Origin: Candidatus Berkelbacteria bacterium
GTDB taxonomy: Bacteria; Patescibacteriota; UBA1384; VFKW01
NCBI GenBank assembly: GCA_009885355.1
Contig: VFKW01000090.1
Location: 1-22,864, forward strand
Length of the DNA stretch: 22,864 nt
Direction of reading: 5' to 3'
Shown here: one piece after another, positions 1 to 7,314 of the stretch
How positions within the stretch are numbered: the first letter of the stretch is position 1
Layout of the letters: each line of letters begins with the position of its first letter
Program-made: the position numbers and the translations under genes
Notes under the pieces: generated by a model
Told to the model about the DNA's origin: nothing
Databases searched by the model: none
What the model saw: only the letters and a program-made list of their open reading frames with translations

Positions 1-12
1 TGAATATATGCC

Positions 13-38
13 ATAAGTTTACCCTCCGATAAACTTAT
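13..38. promoter_or_regulatory. Perfect inverted repeat upstream of the copper island
   Basis: A 9-bp perfect inverted repeat, ATAAGTTTA (13-21) and TAAACTTAT (30-38), is separated by the 8-base loop ccctccga. It lies about 125 bases upstream of the first gene. There is no T-run after it that would make it a convincing terminator for plus-strand transcription. It may be an operator or the terminator of a gene outside the window; the sequence does not decide. Confidence 0.35.
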
Positions 39-162
39 TATACATCAAATTTAATTTTACTTAAAGACTAAGATGATTTGATACTAGCAATGAAAAACGT
101 AAAAAAGACATGACGGACGAAATATTAAAAGTATCAAAATTATTTAATAAGTAGGTAAATAT

Positions 163-1926
163 ATGTCAAAACATAAAAAGACCATCCAAAATCATCTAAA
201 AACAGAACAAATTCCGATCATCGGCATGCATTGTCGTTCGTGTGAGATTTTAATTGAAGATGAATTAAAAAAAATTCCTCGGATTAAAAAAATATCAATA
301 AGCCATAAAAATGGGGCGGCGACTATTCATTATGAGGGCAAACTTGATATGGAAGCTGTTAACAGGGCAATTAAAGATGCTGGTTATGAGATTGGGGTCG
401 AGCAAACAGATTTTATTTCCAAAAATTTTAACGATTACAAAGATTTGTATTATTCGGCCGTCATCTTAATTATCTTATATATATTGTATAACATTAGCGG
501 ATTATCAAGCTTTAGTATCGGCTCCTCAAGCGGCTATTCCAGTCTACCTGTAGTTTTATTGGTCGGATTAACGGCAGGATTTTCCACTTGTATGGCGCTT
601 GTCGGCGGATTGGTGCTCGGTATTTCAGCTCGCCATAGTGAAAAACATCCAGGAGCAACACCTCTTCAAAAATTTCGCCCGCATATATTCTTTAATATTG
701 GTCGGGTTTTGTCTTTTTTCATTCTCGGGGGACTTATCGGAGCTTTAGGATCGGTATTTCAACTTTCGGGTCCAACTCTAGGCTTGCTCACGATTGTAGT
801 TGGTATTGTAATGCTGGTTTTAGGAGTCCAGTTAACAGAAATTTTCCCAGGTATAAAAAATGGTCTTACTTTACCGAAACAAATCAGCCAATTCTTTGGT
901 ATTAAAGAAAGCAAAAATAAAGAATATAGCCACAAAAATTCAATTATCATGGGCGCCTTAACTTTTTTTCTGCCTTGCGGTTTTACTCAAGCGATGCAGT
1001 TATATGCTATTTCTACTGGAAGCTTTAAAACCGGTGCGCTCGTGATGGGAATATTTGCTATTGGAACAATGCCAGGCCTTCTTGGAGTTGGCGGTCTTAC
1101 TTCGGTTATCAAAGGTACTTTTGCAAAGCGATTCTTTAAATTCGCCGGCCTCTTAGTTGTCATTTTGGCGCTCGTCAATATTAATAACGGTTATAATTTA
1201 ACTGGTTGGAAAATTAAGCTATCTGGTGCAAAAAAGACGGCCAACCTTAATGATCCGAATGTTAAAATAGAAGATGGTGTTCAAATTATCAGGATGACGC
1301 AAAGCGCAAGCGGTTACTCCCCGAATAATTTTACAATCAAAGCTGGCATTCCTTCAAAATGGATTATTGATGCCAAAGACCCAAATGCTTGCTCCGGTGC
1401 AGTTACCTCGTCTAAATTAGGAATAAGGAAAGTTTTACAGCAGGGTGAAAATATTATCGAGTTCACCCCTAAAGAAACCGGAGATGTAACTTTCTCCTGC
1501 CTCATGGGAATGTATCGTGGACAATTTATTATCATTGAAAATAATTCACCAAAAGACACAACAGAAAGCAAAGCCATTCAAACCACGACAGACAATAAAA
1601 CTCAAGCCCAAGCATCACCTGCTGAAGCTACGCCAAAAGCCAATTCGGATAAGCAAGTTTTTAAAGCTAGCTATACCACAGATAAAGGCATTTTGCCTAA
1701 TAATTTTGAGGCTATAGCTGGCAAACCAGTGCAGATTGAAATCGAGGCTAAAGATGACGTCCAGGGCTGCATGAGTACTATTAAAATTCCCGGTCTTGTC
1801 GACCAACCACAGCTCTTAGAAAATGGCAAAACAGTTAAATTTGAGTTCACTCCCAAAACATCGGGCGAATATGAGTTTACTTGCGCTATGGGTGTTCCTT
1901 TTGGTGCCACACTAAAGGTTAAGTAA
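163..1926 (+). CDS. HMA - SafE/DsbD-like membrane - double cupredoxin fusion protein
   Basis: A 587-residue membrane protein likely to move copper and/or thiol electrons across the cytoplasmic membrane. Seen: an N-terminal heavy-metal-associated (HMA) domain (about residues 15-78) with the copper motif GMHCRSC (C24, C27). A membrane domain of about 95-350 follows, of the TauE/SafE or DsbD_2 type, with one Cys in each pseudo-symmetric half (C143 in FSTCMALVGG, C272 in FFLPCGFTQ). Two cupredoxin-like domains (about 373-458 and 508-587) each end in a Cys-x-Met-Gly motif (C446, C574) paired with an upstream Cys (C410, C536). A low-complexity Thr/Gln/Ala/Lys linker joins them. Related HMA/SafE/cupredoxin combinations are known in metal-resistance loci; the duplicated cupredoxin is less usual. 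Start chosen at the ATG with AGTAGGT eight bases upstream. It heads the copper island, 71 bases before the operon promoter. Substrate direction is inferred. Confidence 0.85.
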   Translation: MSKHKKTIQNHLKTEQIPIIGMHCRSCEILIEDELKKIPRIKKISISHKNGAATIHYEGKLDMEAVNRAIKDAGYEIGVEQTDFISKNFNDYKDLYYSAVILIILYILYNISGLSSFSIGSSSGYSSLPVVLLVGLTAGFSTCMALVGGLVLGISARHSEKHPGATPLQKFRPHIFFNIGRVLSFFILGGLIGALGSVFQLSGPTLGLLTIVVGIVMLVLGVQLTEIFPGIKNGLTLPKQISQFFGIKESKNKEYSHKNSIIMGALTFFLPCGFTQAMQLYAISTGSFKTGALVMGIFAIGTMPGLLGVGGLTSVIKGTFAKRFFKFAGLLVVILALVNINNGYNLTGWKIKLSGAKKTANLNDPNVKIEDGVQIIRMTQSASGYSPNNFTIKAGIPSKWIIDAKDPNACSGAVTSSKLGIRKVLQQGENIIEFTPKETGDVTFSCLMGMYRGQFIIIENNSPKDTTESKAIQTTTDNKTQAQASPAEATPKANSDKQVFKASYTTDKGILPNNFEAIAGKPVQIEIEAKDDVQGCMSTIKIPGLVDQPQLLENGKTVKFEFTPKTSGEYEFTCAMGVPFGATLKVK

Positions 1927-1960
1927 AAAATATATACTAAATTCCATATAAAGCAGGGTA

Positions 1961-1994
1961 TTGACAACATAATAAAGCACCTGTACCATAGGTG
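1961..1994 (+). promoter_or_regulatory. Promoter with inverted-repeat operator for the copZ-copA operon
   Basis: TTGACA (1961-1966) and TACCAT (1984-1989) are separated by 17 bases, a good sigma-70-type promoter. The inverted repeat CACCT (1978-1982) / AGGTG (1990-1994), with a 7-base spacer, lies directly across the -10. That is the expected geometry for a repressor that blocks RNA polymerase, and the operon it drives encodes a CsoR-family repressor. The repeat does not clearly match a published CsoR or CopY box, so the assignment to that regulator is inference. Confidence 0.6.
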
Positions 1995-2018
1995 TAGGTG
2001 AATAAAGAAAGGGCTAAT

Positions 2019-2234
2019 ATGCAAACACAATATATTCAGAAGGTAAAAATATCGGGAATAACATGCGAGGCTTGCGCCAAGTTAATCAGCAAGAGGCTAG
2101 GTAAAATCGATGGCGTTCAAAATATAAAAGTTGAAGAGTCCGGCGAAACGAAAATTATCAGCAACTATAACCTTGATATTAATACAATCCAAAACGCCCT
2201 CGTCGGCACAGAATATAAAGTTGTTAATTTATAA
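2019..2234 (+). CDS. copZ: CopZ-like copper chaperone (single HMA domain)
   Basis: A 71-residue stand-alone HMA domain. The metal motif GITCEAC (C16, C19) sits in the usual first loop of the beta-alpha-beta-beta-alpha-beta fold and the length fits the family. Such proteins bind Cu(I) in the cytoplasm and hand it to a CopA ATPase or to a CsoR repressor. I start it at ATG 2019, which has AAAGGG just upstream. An in-frame GTG at 1998 would lie too close to the promoter and its operator to be transcribed with a leader. The canonical Met before the first Cys is replaced by Thr (ITCEAC). Its stop is nine bases before copA, so the two are almost certainly co-transcribed. Confidence 0.85.
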   Translation: MQTQYIQKVKISGITCEACAKLISKRLGKIDGVQNIKVEESGETKIISNYNLDINTIQNALVGTEYKVVNL

Positions 2235-2243
2235 GGAGTTAAA

Positions 2244-5200
2244 ATGGCTAAAAAACTAGAACTGAAAATTGACGGTATGCATTGCAATTCCTGCGTCACT
2301 CTTATCCAGGAGGAGCTGAAGGAACTCGATGGAATTACCGATATAAATATCGATCCTGAAAAAGGGATTGGTAGTATGGTTTTAAATAATGAATCGATTA
2401 CCTCTTTGCAGGTTATTGAGGCAATCAAACTCGCTGGTTACAAAGCTGAAGTGACTAAAGAACTGGAAGATAAACATCAAGGGTCGGACATTCCTATTAA
2501 ACAAAAAACGATCGCTACCGGCAAGCCTCTTAAAGTTAAACTAGAATCAAGGATTGAAGCTGAGGGCAGGATAATTCAAGGTGATGATGGCCGCCCAGTA
2601 TTCGACGGTAAAATTAATAACAATCGCAGTGCAGAAATTAGCGTTCCTGATCAGGATCTTGAAGCTCATGGCTTACTCAAGCAATTTGTTAATTCAATCA
2701 ATCTCACTAATTTATTTGATAATAATCCAGCTCAGAATCTCAAAACACTGACAGATGGGAACGAAAAATCTCAAAATATAACAGATAATTCTCATGTTGT
2801 GGTGCCTCAAAATTTAAGTATTAATAAAAAAGTGTCTTTATCGCTTTCTGGGATGCATTGTTCCTCATGCGCCGGTATTATCGAAAGATCTTTGAAAAAA
2901 GTTTCCAGTGTAAGTCAAGCTAATGTCAATTTTGCCGCTGAAAAAGCCTCTATTATTTATAATGAGAATCTCTCTTCAGTAGATGATTTGATTCTGGCAG
3001 TTAAAAAAGCTGGCTATAAAGCCACTTTGGTAAATACTGCCGACACCGAATTTGATTCGCGCAAGCGCCAAAAGGAAATGAATTCAATGTGGCGTAATTT
3101 TAGGGTAAGTCTTATTTTAAGTTTGCCAATGCTCTATTTCATGTTGTTAGATTTCTTCCCTTGGCTGCCGGGAGCCAAAAGCTTTCCTCCATATTTTGGA
3201 ATTATTTCACTAATTCTAACCACTCCTGTTCAGTTTATTATAGGGGCAGGATTCTACAAAGGTATGTGGTCTTCACTCAAAATGCGTACATTTAATATGG
3301 ATAGTTTAATTGCTATAGGTACAAGTACTGCCTATATCTACAGTTTAGTTAGCTACCTAAATTATGTATTAGCCAATGATTCTTTTATTGGGCTAAACGG
3401 CGCAAAAATCCCCGATTTGTATTTTGAAACCGCTGCCTTCTTGATTACTTTTGTTCTCTTGGGTAAATGGCTGGAGGCGAGAGCCAAAGGTAAAACCTCA
3501 GATGCGATCAAAAAATTGATGGGACTTCAGTCCAAAACCGCTCGTGTTATTCGAAATGGCGTCACTCAAGACATCTCAATTGATGAAGTCGTAAATGGTG
3601 ATACTGTATTAGTTCGCCCTGGTGAAAAAGTTCCGGTTGACGGAAAAATTACTAAAGGATCATCTGCAGTTGATGAATCGATGATTACAGGTGAAAGTCT
3701 GCCGGTAGAAAAAAACATCGGCGATATGGTCGTCGGAGCAACCATTAATAAAATAGGCAGTTTTGAATTCACCGCTACTCGGGTTGGTAGCGAAACTACA
3801 CTAGCTCAAATTATTCGATTGATTGAAGAAGCCCAAGGATCGAAAGCCCCTATTCAGGCATTTGCCGATCGTATTTCATCCTGGTTTGTGCCTGCTGTAA
3901 TTGGCTTGGCGATCTTAACCTTTCTTATATGGTATTTTGTGCTTGGTGCTTCACTTGCGTTTGCCCTAATGGCTTTCACCGCCGTTATTGTGATCGCCTG
4001 TCCATGCGCGCTCGGCTTAGCAACCCCGACTGCAATTATGGTTGGAACTGGCAAGGGAGCTGAACAAGGCATTTTGATTAAAGGTGGGGAACCACTCGAA
4101 ATTGCTTGTAAAATAAATACTATCGTTTTTGACAAAACCGGCACCTTGACTCACGGAAAACCCGTTGTCACTGATGTAATTAGTTTCTCTGGCAATCATG
4201 ATGAAGATGAAATCATGATGATCGCCGGAAGTCTTGAAAAATCCTCCGAACATCCTTTGGCTGAAGCGATTTATAATTATGCGAATGAAGAATCGATCGA
4301 TTTAAATGATGTTGATAATTTCAAAGCAATTCCGGGCCATGGAGTCGAAGGCACTATTAATCAAGTTAAATATTTCTTGGGCAATCGTAAGCTTATGACG
4401 GATATTGTCGGATTAGAAATTAACAAAATTGATCGAAAGCTTTCCCGTTTGGAAGAACAGGGTAAGACTGCGATGATTCTTGCGAACGAAAAAGAGATTT
4501 TAGGCACAGTTGCTGTTGCCGATACTGTCAAAGAAACCTCTAAGGCTGCTGTTTCAAAACTCATGGCAATGGGCATCCAAGTCTATATGATTACTGGAGA
4601 CAACCAGAGAACCGCTAAGGCTATCGCTTCTCAAGTTGGAATCACAAATGTTTTGTCGGAAGTTTTACCTGAAGACAAAGCAAATGAAGTCAAAAAGCTA
4701 CAAGAAAACGGTAAAAAAGTGGCAATGGTGGGTGATGGTATCAATGATGCTCCGGCTCTTGCCCAAGCCGATCTCGGTATCGCTATGGGTTCGGGAACTG
4801 ATGTTGCGATGGAAGCCGGTGGCATTGTTATCATTAAAAATGACCTAAATGATGTTGCAACTGCAATTGAATTATCCAAAGAAACGATGGGGAAAATTCG
4901 CCAGAACATGTTCTTTGCTCTCTTCTATAACATTATCGGCATTCCGATTGCTGCTCGTGTTTTCGCTTCATACGGATTGGTCTTAAAGCCTGAATTAGCC
5001 GGATTAGCGATGGCTTTCAGCTCCATCTCTGTCGTTACAAACTCCCTTCTTCTAAAATACTTCCGTCCGTTTAAGAGGAACTATCTTTCCATGGTGGCCC
5101 CGATTATTATGGTGGTTCTATTCACATTCGTCTTTGTTGAATTTGCAAAACTGAGTTCAAAAATGGATAACAAAGGCATGCCAAAATCTAAAGTACAATT

Positions 5201-5873
5201 ATCCCAAGTTGAGACGAAGTCAATCAATAACTATATATCACAAGGCACTACTAAGATCAGTTTTGCCGAAGGCAACCCAAAGCTATTCTTAGGTATTGAT
5301 GATTTAAACAATGCATCTATAAAAACCGAAGAAGGCGAATTAGTTATTGGGGATAATGAAATGGTCATTGGATACGATGAAGCCATGATGATGAAAAAAG
5401 AAAACCTATTCCAAAAACCTGGTGATACTATAAATGACTTCTTCGGATTGCCATCTATGAAAATCAAAGCCGTCTTAAAGCCTACCGGCACAGCACTGGA
5501 CAATTATCATTTAGTGAAAAGATCCACACTAGATAGATTAAATACAGTCGCCAATATAAAAACGGCTTTAGCTGAAAGTGCATTAAAATCATTTTACTTG
5601 ATTGATTCTAACAATGTTCCGGATAAATTTAAATCTAATATTCAGTCAGAAAGTTTTGGTAATGTTACAATTGGCGACAAAATATATAGACCTATCTATA
5701 TTGGAGCAACAGAAGCCCAGATGATGATAGACGAAAATATTTTCCAAAATGAAGGCGATCTTATTACCAATCTATTCGGTAATAACTTCATCGTTGCCGG
5801 AATCTTACCGGAAACAAAAACACCGCTAGATAATCTGCATTATGTATCATCCGATTTTCAAATCACAAGGTAG
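2244..5873 (+). CDS. copA: Cu(I)-exporting P1B-type ATPase with an extra helix and duplicated C-terminal tail
   Basis: A 1209-residue copper-exporting ATPase, far longer than the usual 750-850. Seen in order: HMA1 (about 4-72, C14/C17); an unrecognised polar linker (about 75-190); HMA2 (about 193-262, C206/C209); the P1B core with TGES, the membrane metal site CPC (586-588), the phosphorylation motif DKTGT (D630), SEHPLAEA, TGDNQRT and GDGINDAP (D831, D835). A Tyr-Asn pair in the FFALFYNIIG helix and Met plus Ser-Ser in the LAMAFSSISV helix are the residues known to define Cu(I)-specific P1B-1 pumps. After the normal end (about 940) there is an additional hydrophobic helix (about 950-968). 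A roughly 240-residue tail follows with two related units (about 1034-1091 and 1141-1201). With standard topology the tail would be outside the membrane. ATG start behind AAGGAGTT. Lies between copZ and the CsoR-like gene. Confidence 0.93.
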   Translation: MAKKLELKIDGMHCNSCVTLIQEELKELDGITDINIDPEKGIGSMVLNNESITSLQVIEAIKLAGYKAEVTKELEDKHQGSDIPIKQKTIATGKPLKVKLESRIEAEGRIIQGDDGRPVFDGKINNNRSAEISVPDQDLEAHGLLKQFVNSINLTNLFDNNPAQNLKTLTDGNEKSQNITDNSHVVVPQNLSINKKVSLSLSGMHCSSCAGIIERSLKKVSSVSQANVNFAAEKASIIYNENLSSVDDLILAVKKAGYKATLVNTADTEFDSRKRQKEMNSMWRNFRVSLILSLPMLYFMLLDFFPWLPGAKSFPPYFGIISLILTTPVQFIIGAGFYKGMWSSLKMRTFNMDSLIAIGTSTAYIYSLVSYLNYVLANDSFIGLNGAKIPDLYFETAAFLITFVLLGKWLEARAKGKTSDAIKKLMGLQSKTARVIRNGVTQDISIDEVVNGDTVLVRPGEKVPVDGKITKGSSAVDESMITGESLPVEKNIGDMVVGATINKIGSFEFTATRVGSETTLAQIIRLIEEAQGSKAPIQAFADRISSWFVPAVIGLAILTFLIWYFVLGASLAFALMAFTAVIVIACPCALGLATPTAIMVGTGKGAEQGILIKGGEPLEIACKINTIVFDKTGTLTHGKPVVTDVISFSGNHDEDEIMMIAGSLEKSSEHPLAEAIYNYANEESIDLNDVDNFKAIPGHGVEGTINQVKYFLGNRKLMTDIVGLEINKIDRKLSRLEEQGKTAMILANEKEILGTVAVADTVKETSKAAVSKLMAMGIQVYMITGDNQRTAKAIASQVGITNVLSEVLPEDKANEVKKLQENGKKVAMVGDGINDAPALAQADLGIAMGSGTDVAMEAGGIVIIKNDLNDVATAIELSKETMGKIRQNMFFALFYNIIGIPIAARVFASYGLVLKPELAGLAMAFSSISVVTNSLLLKYFRPFKRNYLSMVAPIIMVVLFTFVFVEFAKLSSKMDNKGMPKSKVQLSQVETKSINNYISQGTTKISFAEGNPKLFLGIDDLNNASIKTEEGELVIGDNEMVIGYDEAMMMKKENLFQKPGDTINDFFGLPSMKIKAVLKPTGTALDNYHLVKRSTLDRLNTVANIKTALAESALKSFYLIDSNNVPDKFKSNIQSESFGNVTIGDKIYRPIYIGATEAQMMIDENIFQNEGDLITNLFGNNFIVAGILPETKTPLDNLHYVSSDFQITR

Positions 5874-5882
5874 GAAGTATAT

Positions 5883-6140
5883 ATGGGCCAAGATATTAAA
5901 ATAACTAAACGAATAAAGATCATCAAAGGTCATATTGGCTACCTCGAAAAGATGATTGATGAACAGAAAAATTGCGCTGATATAATGACCCAAAGTTTAG
6001 CCATACAAAAAAGTCTCAAAAGTCTTAATCGGGAACTTCTGAAAAACTATCTTACCTGCGATGCTCAGAAATTGTTCGCCCAAAAGGATGAGACTACTAC
6101 AAAAGAACTAACTTATCTATATCATCTTTCGCAAGATTAG
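5883..6140 (+). CDS. CsoR/DUF156-family metal or thiol-responsive repressor, atypical site
   Basis: An 85-residue all-helical protein of the CsoR (DUF156) family. The family helix pattern is visible from RIKIIKGHIG through C31 (KNCADIMTQ) to the ELLKNYLTC segment. Family members bind operator DNA and release it on binding Cu(I), Ni, formaldehyde or sulfane sulfur. Canonical CsoR uses Cys-His-Cys with the second Cys four residues after the His. Here the His position is Tyr56 and the Cys is C59, one residue early. The site is therefore not canonical copper CsoR, nor clearly the Cys-Asn-Cys of CstR. Begins nine bases after copA and is followed 11 bases later by the DUF1573 gene. Likely autoregulates the promoter at 1961; that is inference. 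Confidence 0.8.
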   Translation: MGQDIKITKRIKIIKGHIGYLEKMIDEQKNCADIMTQSLAIQKSLKSLNRELLKNYLTCDAQKLFAQKDETTTKELTYLYHLSQD

Positions 6141-6151
6141 AAAGGAAATGT

Positions 6152-6637
6152 ATGAAAAATTATTTTGGCATATTTGTAGTAATAATATTACTAGTGGTTC
6201 TTGGGGCAATTGGAATAGCGAGTATTAACTCTGCTCCCTCTTATTCTCAAAATGATCAAAATAAACCGGTTGCTTTTGTACAGCAAAAGGAAGCTAATTT
6301 AGGTGAAATGAAAATTGAAGATACTAAATATTATGATTTTAAGATTTCAAATAAAGGCAAGAGCGACTTGTTGTTGAGCCAAATTTCTACTTCATGCGAC
6401 TGTACTTTTGCAAAAATTATCAAAAAGGACGGGGCTGAAAGTCCAAATTTGACAATGCATTCTACTAACTCATGGAAAACTTATCTTAAGCCAAACGAGT
6501 CAGCAACACTTCGAATTACTTATAAGCCTTCTATTATGCCGGTTGAGGGACCAATAGATCGTTTTGCAACCGTTTCGACTAACGATCCGAATAATCCAAA
6601 GCTGGAATTTAAAGTAAGCACAGTGGTGTCGAAATGA
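6152..6637 (+). CDS. DUF1573 membrane-anchored extracytoplasmic protein
   Basis: A 161-residue protein with a short cytoplasmic start, one N-terminal hydrophobic segment (about 5-26; anchor or uncleaved signal) and an extracytoplasmic beta-sandwich of the DUF1573 type. The family signature is seen in NKGKSDLLLSQISTSCDCTF, where C82-D-C84 are the conserved cysteines, followed by the predicted strand ATLRITYKPS. DUF1573 proteins are often encoded with copper or cytochrome-biogenesis genes; their biochemical role is unsettled. ATG start with AAAGGAAA upstream. The stop TGA overlaps the start of the next gene (ATGA), implying translational coupling with the CcdA-like carrier that could keep C82/C84 reduced. 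The pairing is inference. Confidence 0.8.
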   Translation: MKNYFGIFVVIILLVVLGAIGIASINSAPSYSQNDQNKPVAFVQQKEANLGEMKIEDTKYYDFKISNKGKSDLLLSQISTSCDCTFAKIIKKDGAESPNLTMHSTNSWKTYLKPNESATLRITYKPSIMPVEGPIDRFATVSTNDPNNPKLEFKVSTVVSK

Positions 6638-7305
6638 GTCTATGGCCATTATTTATTGCTGGTATAACTGATTCTTACAACCCATGCAGCGTCGGAGTGC
6701 TTCTGATTTCGCTAACAATTCTGGTCGGACTCGGCAAGAAAAAATTGATTGGAATTTTCGGCGCAAGTTATCTTCTTACTATTTTTGCAACTTACTTTTT
6801 GATTGGATTAGGCCTGCTACGAGCCTTCCATATGTTCGGCATTCATGGGTTTTTCGGCTATGCTGCCGGTATAATCTTAATCATTACTGGGCTTATCCAT
6901 GCGTTTCCTCAATTATTTAGCAAAATTCCTGTTGCAAGCTGGTTAAATAGGTGCCATATTCCAACTGATTTGAATCAGCACTTGGATAAAGGTGTCTTCA
7001 TCGCTGGTATTATTCTCGGCTTTCTGATTGGCTTATGTACTATTCCTTGCGCTGGTGGAATTTACCTTGGCGCTATTGCCCTACTTGCTACACAAGCTAA
7101 TTATCTAAGAGGCGTGTTGGGAATTTTTATCTTCAATATCGGTTTCATCTTGCCGTTATCAGCCGTTTTCTTTTTATCAACTAGAGACGGAGTGCTTAAA
7201 AAAATTAAACGGTTTAACGCCAAAGTCGTTTCATACAGCACTTATGCCATGTCGGCGATCATGATAATTATGGGGGTAATCTTAATTCTAATCGCCAATC
7301 GATAG
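6634..7305 (+). CDS. CcdA/DsbD-type thiol-disulfide membrane transporter
   Basis: A 223-residue protein with about six transmembrane helices and almost no soluble part. It has two pseudo-symmetric halves, each opening with a conserved Cys motif: DSYNPCSVGV (C18) and TIPCAGGIYLG (C139, with C135 nearby). In DsbD/CcdA these two cysteines carry electrons from cytoplasmic thioredoxin to extracytoplasmic acceptors. It overlaps the DUF1573 gene by four bases and precedes the CHAP gene by nine. No thioredoxin-like partner is seen in the window, so the DUF1573 protein or the cupredoxin fusion are the only local candidate acceptors. Cytochrome c maturation is not otherwise indicated here. Confidence 0.85.
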   Translation: MSLWPLFIAGITDSYNPCSVGVLLISLTILVGLGKKKLIGIFGASYLLTIFATYFLIGLGLLRAFHMFGIHGFFGYAAGIILIITGLIHAFPQLFSKIPVASWLNRCHIPTDLNQHLDKGVFIAGIILGFLIGLCTIPCAGGIYLGAIALLATQANYLRGVLGIFIFNIGFILPLSAVFFLSTRDGVLKKIKRFNAKVVSYSTYAMSAIMIIMGVILILIANR

Positions 7306-7314
7306 GAGGGAATA

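Noticed and set aside
1998..2018. GTG 1998 as the start of the copZ-like gene
   Set aside because: It lies within about ten bases of the -10 and operator, so it would fall at or before the transcript start. ATG 2019 has the ribosome-binding site.
4017..4909. Minus-strand frames across copA and similar antisense frames in the helicase and SafE genes
   Set aside because: They are antisense shadows of strongly conserved coding sequence, lack ribosome-binding sites and show no recognisable domains.
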